A stretch of 64,000 bases of DNA, from positions 146,687 to 210,686 of the forward strand of contig MU001695.1 of the NCBI GenBank assembly GCA_010093515.1. The letters are read 5' to 3'. Below the pieces are notes generated by a model. It was not told the origin of the DNA and made no database searches. It saw only the letters and a program-made list of their open reading frames with translations. Below, one piece after another: positions 1 to 10,476 of the stretch. Origin of the DNA: Lineolata rhizophorae (lineage: Eukaryota; Ascomycota; Dothideomycetes; Lineolatales; Lineolataceae). The position numbers were made by a program, and so were the translations under genes. The first letter of the stretch is position 1, and each line of letters opens with the position of its first letter.

Positions 1-2
1 AC

Positions 3-2018
3 AATGGGCACAAAGTCGGTCGAGATGACCTTGAATTTGTGGCCGTCAATGTAGAACTTGAAGGTAGACTGGATGGAGATGTTGACGACACGGAGAAGGT
101 ACTTCCTGCCCGGGACGAAGGTAAGCTCGTAGCGGGAGCCGACGGTCTCAGCGCGGCCAGCGTTGTTCCACGTATTCATGCCGTTGATGAGACCGTTATC
201 CATGACACGCGGGCCACCATCGGCAGCAGTAGCATCCTGAGCCAAATCGTACATGGAGTCAACGGTGGCGTGCGACCAATCCTGGAGGAAGATCATGCCA
301 GCATCCTCGTCGTACTCATCAGAGTGAGGGCCGTGAATGATGATACCACCAAGGACACCCTCCCAAGCCTGGATGGCAAAATGGGAGTGGTACCAGGAAG
401 TACCATACTGGGATGCGCGCCAACGGTAGGTATAAGACTCGCCGGGAGCAATTGGGCACTGAGTGATAGACGGGACACCATCCTGCTCGTTGGTGAAGTT
501 CTGACGGATACCGTGCCAATGAATCGTGGTACCGTTGTTCTCCAACTCGTTGTAGACATTGATCACAATCCAGTCACCCCAGTTAGCCTCGATGACAGGG
601 CCGGGCATCTGGCCGTTGACGAGGAAACCAATGCGCTCAATACCATCAGGAGAGACCGTCGTGTTGGTGATGTGCAAGTCATAATGGCGGACCTCACACG
701 TAATAGGGACGTGCTGATAGTAATCGGTATCGATGTCATACCCGCACCACTGGTCGTCGCCAGGCTGGCCCTCGCAGCGAACGCAGCCCTCCTCCTCAAA
801 GGGAGTAGGAGTCGTGCACTCACCAGTGGCGGTCGCCGTGGTGGAAGAGTTGGTATAGGTGACAGTAGCGCTGGTCGAGCTGGAAAGGCTGGCGCTATCG
901 GTGACAGTGCCAGTCTCGGTGCCCGTCTCAGTGGCCGTGTAGGTGCCGGTTTCAGTGCCCGTCTCCGAGGCAGTGTAGGAGCCGGTCTCCGTACCCGTTT
1001 CGGAAGCGGTATAGGAACCAGTCTCGGTGCCGGTCTCGGTCTCCGAGGCGGTGTAGGAGCCGGTCTCCGTGCCAGTTTCCGAAGCAGTGTAGGAGCCAGT
1101 CTCGGAGCCAGTCTCCGAGGCAGTATACGAGCCGGTCTCCGTCCCGGTCTCTGAAGCAGTGTACGAGCCGGTCTCAGAGGCGGTATACGAGCCAGTCTCA
1201 GTACCGGTCTCGCCGCCGGTGCAGGTCGAGCACTCGCCAGTCTCCGAGGCAGTCTCCGAAGACGTAGCGGTGCCCGTCTCGGTCTCACTGCCCGTCTCGG
1301 TCGCCGTGGCGCTCGAGCTGGACTCGGTGGTGCAGCCGCTGATCATCTCGGCGCCCCAGGTCCAGTCGTGCGACTGGACGTTGTCGCCGAGCTCGAACTT
1401 CCAGTAACAAGGGCCGGACGAGTGCCAGGCGAGGCCGACGCACTCGTCGTTGCCGTAGCATGCGTCGCAGCACTCTTCCCAAGAGTCGGTGTAGAAGCCG
1501 CCGAGGGGCAGGTCGCCGCCCATGTGGTCAACGCCGCACATCAGCTTGAAAACAGCGCCGCAGGGGGTGGTGTACTCCTCGCCATCGTCGTCGGGGCAGG
1601 AAAGAGGCGGGGAGGTCGGGCCGCCAGTCGGGGTCGAGCTCGGGATGGAGGATTCGGTTGATGACTCGGTGTAGGAAGGGCAGGAAAGCTCGGTCGTCGC
1701 CGGGCAGACGGTCACCGTGCTCTTGATGGTGGACGTGATAACCTGGGGCTCGGAATCCCTCTTCCACGCGCCGGGGCACCAGCCGAACTCGGACTGGCAG
1801 CCGTCACCGCAGGCCGCGGCGGACGAACCGCACATTCCGTCGCCGCCACAGCAGTTGCCGTAGAACGACCCCCAGCAGGTCCCAGATTCCGCGCCGCACT
1901 TCCCATCCTGGCTCTTCGACATGCCGCTCTCAGGTCCCCACGGCTGCGGCTGCGGGGAGGCCAGGGCGGGCAGGACGCCCGCCAGGCCGAGAGCGAGAGA
2001 CCATGAAAAGGTCCTCAT
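3..2018 (-). CDS. Secreted laccase-like multicopper oxidase with chitin-binding and PAN domains (3' end outside window)
   Basis: One uninterrupted frame of 672 codons from the ATG at 2018 to the left edge; the C-terminus lies outside. Seen in order: a signal peptide (MRTFSWSLALGLAGVLPALA), an eight-cysteine hevein-like chitin-binding module (about residues 38-82, ending SEFGWC), a Cys-rich PAN/Apple-type module (about 145-230), a Thr/Ser/Glu-rich linker of repeated SYTASETGTETG units (about 235-390), then the first cupredoxin domain of a multicopper oxidase. Laccase copper motifs HWHG (about residue 496) and WYHSHF (about 541) are present; the C-terminal HCH and HCHxxxH motifs would be off-window. 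Laccase-family enzymes oxidise phenols or similar substrates with O2; here the extra modules suggest binding to chitin or the cell wall (inference). Laccases are normally 500-620 residues with cupredoxin domains starting right after the signal, so the roughly 400-residue N-terminal extension is odd. Cellular substrate unknown. Confidence 0.88.
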   Translation of the reverse strand, partial: MRTFSWSLALGLAGVLPALASPQPQPWGPESGMSKSQDGKCGAESGTCWGSFYGNCCGGDGMCGSSAAACGDGCQSEFGWCPGAWKRDSEPQVITSTIKSTVTVCPATTELSCPSYTESSTESSIPSSTPTGGPTSPPLSCPDDDGEEYTTPCGAVFKLMCGVDHMGGDLPLGGFYTDSWEECCDACYGNDECVGLAWHSSGPCYWKFELGDNVQSHDWTWGAEMISGCTTESSSSATATETGSETETGTATSSETASETGECSTCTGGETGTETGSYTASETGSYTASETGTETGSYTASETGSETGSYTASETGTETGSYTASETETGTETGSYTASETGTETGSYTASETGTETGTYTATETGTETGTVTDSASLSSSTSATVTYTNSSTTATATGECTTPTPFEEEGCVRCEGQPGDDQWCGYDIDTDYYQHVPITCEVRHYDLHITNTTVSPDGIERIGFLVNGQMPGPVIEANWGDWIVINVYNELENNGTTIHWHGIRQNFTNEQDGVPSITQCPIAPGESYTYRWRASQYGTSWYHSHFAIQAWEGVLGGIIIHGPHSDEYDEDAGMIFLQDWSHATVDSMYDLAQDATAADGGPRVMDNGLINGMNTWNNAGRAETVGSRYELTFVPGRKYLLRVVNISIQSTFKFYIDGHKFKVISTDFVPI
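905..1315 (-). repeat. In-frame tandem repeat coding for the laccase linker
   Basis: On the minus strand the linker is built from 18- and 36-nt units coding SYTASE/TG and SYTASETGTETG with few amino-acid changes. Codons vary (TAT/TAC, TCG/TCT, ACC/ACT) while the protein repeat is kept, which points to selection on the peptide. The composition suits an O-glycosylated extended spacer (inference). Confidence 0.8.
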
Positions 2019-2320
2019 TGTGTGAGTTGGGTATTAAGTATTTCGTGGTGCAGCGCACCGCGTACTGGTTAGGTGATCGAGACTAGGGTTCGTACAAACA
2101 AACAGAGCAAAAGGAAAAAAGAACGACGAGAGCTGAACGAGTGAAGCTTTCGTCTAGAACCGATAACAGAAAAAAGAAGAGAGGTGCTACCCAAGTGAGG
2201 GACACAATTGCCCGGGAGGCATCTGCGGGTTATAACTATTCCCCACGAGCAGCGGGAGCTGTCAGACCGGGGCGGAATCCGCCAGCCTGGTCAGTGGCTG
2301 TATACGGTTTAGGAGGGTTG

Positions 2321-2366
2321 AGCCCTCCCCCACCCCCCCCTCGGTTGAGGGGGGGAGGAGGGGGCT
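2321..2366. repeat. C-rich/G-rich inverted repeat (hairpin)
   Basis: A C-rich arm at 2321-2342 and a complementary G-rich arm at 2347-2366 are separated by the 4-nt loop GGTT. Pairing is nearly complete. It lies about 300 bp upstream of the laccase start codon, in a place where it could affect promoter structure; G-quadruplex formation on either strand is also possible. Function is inference. Confidence 0.7.
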
Positions 2367-5300
2367 CGTCATCGACAGCTTCGACAACCATGACTTGTGG
2401 GTTTTTCAGGGAGACCTTGGCCGATACGCCACTGCGCAAAAAGCAGACAGCCGTTGCCCGAACTGGTCTGGGAGGGTGTGTTAGCAGCGTGACGGTAAAC
2501 ATGGTGGCTCCGCAGCCGCATGGGGTGGCCGTATGGGGTAAGGACGGGCGACCCGAGCTGCCTCACCATTCGCCGAGCGCGCACACGGGCGGGCCAGGAG
2601 GCCGCGCGGGGCGGAGAGGGAGGCGCTGCGGCCGCGGCGCCGCGGCGCGGCGCTGAAATTGTCACGATGGAGCGGGCAGCAGCGGCGGGCGGGTGGTGTG
2701 AGCCGCGTGCTGCGGCCAATGGGACGGGCGGGCTGACGGGGCCACAGGCCGTAGCTTTTGCCCTCCCTGGTCGGCGAACCGTTCGCTTCGGCGCCGCGGT
2801 CTGCGGGCAAGGAGACGAACGGCGCGGGCGGCAGGCGGGCGTCTGAGCGTCGACGTCGTCGACGTCGCGCGGCGTCTCTCTGCTCTGTGGCCGGGTCCCC
2901 GCCGGCCAGGGGGTGGGGGGAGAGGAGGAGGAGGAGGTGTAGCATGGCGCAGGGGGTCGTTTAATTAAACAAGCGGCTCGCGCACGGGGCCAGCTCAGAT
3001 CGCCTTTGCCGCTTTTGGCGGGCGCTAGCCCAGGGACGCACCGCCTTCCGACCGTCGCCGCCGGGGGCCCCGGCCGCCGTGCACGGGGCGCGTGGTAGGG
3101 CGGATGTGATAAGCTCGCAGTCATTTCGTATTTTTGCACCGTCGACGCTCTCCGCGCCGGCTGCGCCAGCACCGCGTCCCAAAATCTCACGCCGCGCGCA
3201 ACCGTTGGCGAGCCCTGTCCCAGGCAACCAGCACCGCAGCATGTAATACGCAGCAACGCCCGGCCGGCACCGCGCCGGCAGACGGTGGCAGTTGCGCCCG
3301 GAGTTGGCCCGACTGGCGACGCCGTCCTGGGCCTGCTGCAAGGCCCCCCGAAGCTTGGCCTCGACGAGCAGGAGGAGGAGGCTCTGCGGGACAGGCGTGG
3401 GCCCTGGAAAGGAGGAGCAGCGGTTTCCACCCGCGGGCCGGTTGTCTGGTCGCAGTCAGTTCCAAGCATAGAAAACTTACGTGCGCGCTGGTGTCCTTTT
3501 GTCTCAATTGCTGTTTTTTTTTTCAGTGTCCGCGGCCGATTGGGCGACGCCATGGTGCCGGCGGGCGGGAGGTGCGTGGCGGGCCCAATAGGTGACGGCG
3601 CGATCCCTCTCCCGGTCTGGGCCCGTATTTGCTTCTTGGGCGCGCGCTCGCATCGGGGGCGACGGAATGGGTGCAAGAAATCCGCAGCGATCAGACCGGC
3701 CAAGGCGGGACCGTCGCGACGCCACGTTGGGGCCGGGCGTCGCAGAGGAGGTGAGGCGCGCCGAGGGAGACGGGGACGGAAAATGCCACGATGCTTGGGA
3801 AGATCGCCGGCGTTCGTGCTGGGCGAAGCTTTGGCTAGCAGGGGCCCCCGGCCCCGCGGGCCCTCGCTTGGGCTTGTCAGTTGCTTGTCCTGGCGCCTGG
3901 TGCCGCTCGTTCCCTGGCTCGGTCCTCCGCTTGCGGTGCCCCGACCCCGTGGCACGCGGCTCCCGCGCCCCTGCTTCGCGCCCGCTGCACGGCCTGCGAC
4001 CGCGAGTGAGAACCGTAAATGCTGAAGAGCTGTTTGCGCCCAAGCAGCGGCCGTTCGCACCGCGTTTGCAGGTGCGCTGTACTCCGTACGCCGTCTCCGC
4101 TGCTGGACGCCGCGTCCCGTATGACGGGCCCCGCACGCACGACATCTGCCGGCAGCGAGCCTGCAATTTGGTTGTTTTCCCGCCCGTCCTCCCTCCCGGC
4201 GCTTCCTCTTCCTGGGCGCTTCGCCGTTGTCGAACTCTACAGATCCTTCGCGCCGAAGGGGAGCGCGAAGTCAACAACACGAGCGACACCCCCTTCATGC
4301 GCTACCCCTGCACGCGGGCCGATTGCGGGTTAGCCTCGCCTGCGGTTTTATTGACTGCCTGTCCCCCCCCCCCTGGCCCGCCCTTTTTATAGCAGCCTCC
4401 CTGCTACCCCGGCTTGGCTAAGGCGCGCCACAAGCCACAGGCGGCCGAAACGGTCCAAGCGTGGGCGCAGCACGGCCCTCTCGAAATCAACACAAGCTTT
4501 TTTTCCACGCGGGTCGCGCGAAGACCGCTCTCGCGCGCCAATGCCGCCAGACTCACGCCCGCTGCAATCTCTCGGCCGTGTGGATTTCTAGGTAGGCCGG
4601 CTCAGGCGATCTCTTTTCTCTAACGTCATGATCTCTGGCCGGAGGAGATTGACGAAGGGATTGGTCCTGGGGTCGCTCGCCTGCGAGCAAAAAAAAGCTT
4701 GATGATCCAAAGTCGCCGAAAAAGGAGTTTTGCCGTCTGCGTACACGAGCCGTTAGTGACCTTCTAAATGCGTCCCTCGGCCCTGATACAAACGTTCGAC
4801 GGGAACTGATCCATAATACGACGCCTAATGATGGCCCTACGATTCGTTGATTTGTTCCAGGATTTACAGGGCGCGCTACCGATTTTTCTCTAGCCATGTT
4901 GCCTGCGACTTTCTCTTTCCACTGTTCAAAAGCGCCCGCCGAGACCTTTATCGGTTTTTCCCGTGTGCACATAGTATGTACTCCGTACATAGGGCCAGCG
5001 TCGTTCTGCACGTAGCATCCCACGCGGTTCGCCCGATCGCCGCAATTGTGTACGGAGTACTTCTTGTCGTTCCCCTCTAGCCACCAGGCGCTAGTGACGG
5101 CCGGTATTGAACGGGGAAAATTCGCTGCGTGAAATTGTAACTAGGTCGACTGAAAAGATATCGGTTCACCGACTCGGACTGGCCTGACTTGCTCGGGCAC
5201 TAGCGGGCAGCTCGCCGTCTAGATCCCAGATTCCCCCTAACCGGCCGACTCCACGCCGCTCCACTTGCCCGATGCATTCCTCCTCCCCTTGGCAGACTGC

Positions 5301-8300
5301 ACAACAGTACCTAATGCATACGTGTGGCCATTGAACCTAATGCGCGAGCCTGCCTGCAATGCAACTTTCGTGATAAGCCTAATATTTATGAAGCCAGCTT
5401 ACTGAACCTTGCGGCTGCCTCGTCTAGCCTCTATCAGGCGGCCTTTTGGCAGTCGAGGGTGCATAGCAAGCGAATGGATTTCGTAACTTGGAGTCGTCCA
5501 TTGGCTGACAGCCGCGCTAGACCGTTCTCGACGCGGCTCAGCTGGGGCTGGCATGCATGATCGCGGGAAGCAGAAGGCGCGCGATAGCATATCGCCCGTG
5601 ACTTTGCACATGCGTTTATGTACGAAAGTATTGGCACACGGCGGGGAATTTTCCTTCCACGATCCCATCCTGCGTGGTGTGGCCCAGAAGCTGCCGGTTT
5701 GCATCTCGTACAATCTATCGCGGTGACGTGGTATGGAGGTAGACCTGACCGCTTTCGCGCTTACCGAAAGTTGGGTTGTACAGGCGCCCGGTACCACCCA
5801 CCGTCCGTATCGCAGCAGCAGAGCATGAGGTCATGCGGAGATTCAATACTCGCAGGGCTGCGAACCAGCGCTGGGGAAGGGCTGGACGACAGTGCGCTCG
5901 CGAGCAGGGTTCCCGGGCTCCAGCCTGTCGCCGACCACCCTTCCCACCCCCTTCCCACCCCCTTCTCCCCAGCTCCCTTTCGCCTGGGCGTGGGTGCCAC
6001 ACCACGGGACACGAGCTAGTGATCCTCCTGGACAGCTATTGATGTCAGCTTCGAAACAGCCACTTCCCACCCATCACTGGCCAAACAAACACGAGTCGCA
6101 TCCCATGTGACGGGAAAGAATAGCTTGAATTGCGACGGAGCACACAGCCCTATGCGATCCAAGGGGAAAGTACTTCGATGGGTCTTTTTTTGGACCCGTA
6201 CACTGTCACGGCCACGATCCATCCGGTCACTGAGCGCTCCTGTGCCCCTTTGCAAACAGGGGCTCTCCATGGCTGCTCGATCGCTCTGGCTACCGTAGTA
6301 AGCTTGGTGCTGGGAGGCTTTCCATGTTTTGGGCTCTTTGGCGAGGAACACAGCTCGCTCAGCGGAAAGGATATTCCCCCCTCCCCACTCCTCCCCCGGG
6401 CCTCCGCCCCTCCACTCAATGACCCTGGCATGCACCTGCTAATTTTAGTATGCACGTCCTGATTCGCTCGCTTCACCAGCCAACCTCGCCGGGCCCCGTA
6501 CTCGGCGAGATGCTGCGCCGTATTAGACTACTTTTGGCCCGTCATGCGACTCGGACTTCTCCGTACGAAGCATACTGCTATACCGCCGTGCTCTTACTAC
6601 ATTCTCTTTTTATTTACCTTAGAAACTCAGCCTCAGGCTATGAAACCAGAGTCAAGCGGTCAAAAATATAGTCCTAGAACAATAGAGCCTTCTCCCCTCA
6701 CCGGTTTGACTCAGGCCTCCTCACGAGAGAATGGGAGGACATATGCTGTGCTGCAGTATTCTTGATCAAGGTGCTGCAAACCCGGTCTTGCGCAAAGCTT
6801 GTCTCTTGCGCTGCTGCATGCGCTCCTCAGCCGTGTCACAGAAGCTGGAAATGGGCGATCTGGGGCTTTTCCCCTTCCTTAGCAAAAGCCTCGGAACCAA
6901 GCAAATTTTCCCGTCGCGGAGAATAAGGTTTTGACTTCCAACTTGTAACCAGGAAGGATCCCTAAGGTGCCGTGCAGCGTGCTTCCTCTCCTAACGCCTT
7001 GCAGTGACTACTCCGTAGCTAGCCTAGGAGCGCTTCCTCTGCCCCAATGGGCTCGCGCACGAAACGCATGACTTTGCTCCCATCAATGTTTGGGCATCCT
7101 CCTGAGCCCCTGCTTCAAGAGAAAACAGAACGAAACGCGTACCCGGTTGACGCATTATGCGTTTGCGTGTTTTGCCTTGTCGCGACAGTTCTTTTTATTC
7201 TTCTGGGACACTGCGCAAATCGCAATCTTCCGTGGTTTCATCCTACAGGCCTCTGTAAGACGAGCCAACCAGCGGGCACATAATCAAGCCGATCGTTGGG
7301 TGATCTTCGCAGCAAGGGCAGACGGGACGTAGGTAGATGCGATGGATGCGCTTGCCCACTGCAATGCCCATCACCCGCGCGCCACTGTCTATCGATATAC
7401 CAAGACCCAACAACGCCGAGCGGGAAGTTGTGGCCGCCAGATTTCGTGCGATTTTTTTTTTTTTTGGAGATCACGTAGCGCCGAATAATAATATCTCCGG
7501 CCGAGCAATCTTTCCGTGTGCCCAGCGGCGAGTGAATGATCTGTGGTGCGCCAGCGTACGCGGTCGTCAAACGCAGACGCCAGACGTAGTGTGGGCATCC
7601 TTGTGTTTACGTACCACCTCCCGTTCAGTCCTGCACGATAAACAAGCGAAACGGCCATCTTGCAGCGTCTCAACCCCGCCTTCTCCCAGGGACCCGGGTG
7701 ATCCGGCAGCTTCTTCAACGTCGCACAGGAAAGACCGAATGCTGTGTTCTCCATTCCCGGGTTTTGCTCATGTCGTGTTGCGCCCCAGTGCGCCGGTTCG
7801 AGCAATCTAGAGTGTGCAACTATAGATTAATTGTCCGACGGGCGCACGCGCCCTCAACCCACCGGGTCGATGTACATACTACGTACATAAAGACCTTTTT
7901 ACAGAGCGGGGCTCTTCCTACGTAGTATGTACTGCTTGCGGAATGATGTATGTATTTCGATTCGAGATGTGGCGTACAAAAGATTGACTCACGCCTTCAG
8001 TTCGAAAGGGTGAAGGACGACCGCTTTGGTGTCGAAAGCTGACGCAGCCAACAAGCCTCCATGTGAAGTCGATATGCTCGCGGCGGGAGGTCCCGCTGCT
8101 ACGAAACCGTTAAATTATTTTGGCGTCCGCCCTGTGGGGGATGGTCTTCGTCGACGGGTCGTTTTGGGACGTCGCAATCTCCCGAAACGACGCCTTTGAG
8201 CGCGGAGGCGTCATCCACCCCGTCGTCCCCTTAGACGGCTACCCGAGAGCGGGCTGTCACCTCCCGCCTCTGCGTGATAGCTCCCCTATAACTTGCCGCC

Positions 8301-10458
8301 GCCGAAGTGGTACGTCAACGCCGGCCATTGAATCGAAATTGCGACTCGCAAGCTAAACGGCGAGACGCGTCGACATTTCCTCGCTTTGCGCTTGACGTTG
8401 GGATTTTTTCAATCCCGGCGAAAGTTCCACCACAGAAGCACTCGGCCGCGCGTGGCCTCTCTTTTTGCTTCATCGCTCCCTCCACTGCATTTACGTTTTC
8501 GTCGGTTCGTTGGTTTTGACTTCGCCGTCCCCACGCTGGTCCCAGCAGCCTCACGTCTGGCACCACCGCATATCGGCGTCTGGTTAATTGCGCCGCTACA
8601 TTTTCCCCGGCAACCGAGTTCTGCAAAGTTCGGAAGCGCCAGCTCCCCGGGTCCGTCAACCACGGACCCCGTGCCCGATAAACTGACTAGGCTAGCCCGG
8701 TTCCACGCAACGCCGTTTTGTCCGTTTGGTGCTGGAGGTTCACATGGCATGCGTACCATGTTTTCGTACCTGGCGGTAGCGGCCTACCGGCTCAGCAGCT
8801 GGAGTCGGGACCGGTCCCATTTACCAAGCTCCACACCTGCAGGGGCACCGTCCGTCTTCCGTGGTTGAAGCTGTTGCGACCCCGTACTCGGGTACGACAA
8901 CGCGTTCTGGCTACGCTAAGAGGCATGTATGTACTACGTACGTAGGGCCGCCTAGGGCGGGGGCCTTGCGATCCAATGTCGCCCCGGTTTTCATTCGAAA
9001 TCTCTCGCTCAGCCTGGTATGTAGTAGGGCAATCCTTTCTATGTAGTCGGCTACGTACTGTACATCGTCAAGCGCACGGCAGCGAAAGCTTCTTTTCGCC
9101 TAACTAGAACTGTTCGGCAGTTAGCACGAAGCTTGACCTCAACTCTACAGCAGGACCAAATCTCTTGGTCAATCGACTCTTCTCCCTAGCGCAGGGGCCT
9201 TGAGCCTCTCTCTTGGGGACGCGCAACCACGAAGCTGATTCCTTGCGCAACCCCGTGGGTCCACCCATAACCGTCGGTCGAGGGAAAGTGATGCTTCCTT
9301 AAGCTTTAGGCATCCTACAAATTTACCACGAGCCACCGAGTCGCCGACAGTCTGCTCGCTCGTCCGAGCCTACTTTGGGCGATCCAGCAGTCCACTCGCC
9401 GTAGTGCTTCATTTTGTGGTCTCCACAAAAGACCTCTCCGAACGTGGCCCGATCATCGTTTTTGCTGAGACCAAAAGCTCTCGTGTTTATCAAAGCTTCT
9501 CCAAGCGAAGTTCAGATAAAGTTCGCTCATAGTTGCACTCGCAAGTTTTCGAGGTCGCGGTTCCCTTGTCTTCCACTCGCCTGGTGAAACGAATCGCCAG
9601 CACCGTCTCCTCACTACCGAGAAAATTCAGCAAACTTCTAGCGAGCTAGGGTTCCTATAGTCCCTTTGAACGTGCTGCTCTCTCTCCACCAACGCTAAGC
9701 GGAAGCTTAGTTGACCGGTGCAGTTAAGCCGTCTTCCGTTTCGTCGCTGCTCCAGGAGTCCCAGGGTTCTTGTAAAGTCTAGGTACATACGGAGTAGCAC
9801 ACCCGCAACTTCCCCTAGTCTGCAAGGGGGTCCTTTGATAGTCGGCCAACAAATGCCGTACCGGGCAGTTTGGGCCGAAGGACGGTGCGGGGCAGCTCGC
9901 ACCAATCGTTTCAATCGTCGTTTATGTACTTCCCTCCCCCCAGCGCGAGTCGGCGTGATACAGACGACGGCGAAGGCGAACAGAAAATCGCCGCCACTGC
10001 ATCCTGCAAGTCGATGGAAAATTCACCTTCTTCCCGCGTGAGACTTGCCGAGGAGTCCCGAAAGCGCCGGAATCAGTCTAGACGGTAACTGAAAAAAAGA
10101 AGCTGGCCGGGGCAGCCGAACGATTATCTAGGGTCGTGACGCACATGACTAGCGACGCGAGATATGTACTGCGTACAGCAGTCCGGAATGTGCCATAGCT
10201 TCCGCTTCTTTATCTTCATCGCTTCCATGCAGTTCTCAGCTGCCATCGCTCGACGCCGGCAGAAGCGAGTCTCGCTATATGCCTCCCTCGAAGGGGAACC
10301 CCATTGGACGTGATAAAACTTCGCCCATCTGCAATGCAAGTTCCTCGCGAAGGAATGAAAACGGCCAAAAAGGTAAAATACGTATCGCGACTGCTGCTGC
10401 TCTGCATCAATCCATGTCGTCAGGCAGCCTCCTCCGCCCGCGCCCACGCGGACACAAA

Positions 10459-10476
10459 CACACACACACACACACA
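10459..10476. repeat. (CA)9 microsatellite
   Basis: Perfect CA dinucleotide run inside the gene-free interval. No gene overlaps it. Confidence 0.9.

Noticed and set aside
39-1154. 371-codon plus-strand frame opposite the laccase gene
   Set aside because: Shadow of the laccase repeat region; the minus frame has signal peptide, Cys patterns and copper motifs.
2369-4060. 563-codon open frame on the minus strand
   Set aside because: GC-rich DNA in which several long frames overlap on both strands; translation is Arg/Pro/Ala/Gly-rich without domain or splice structure.
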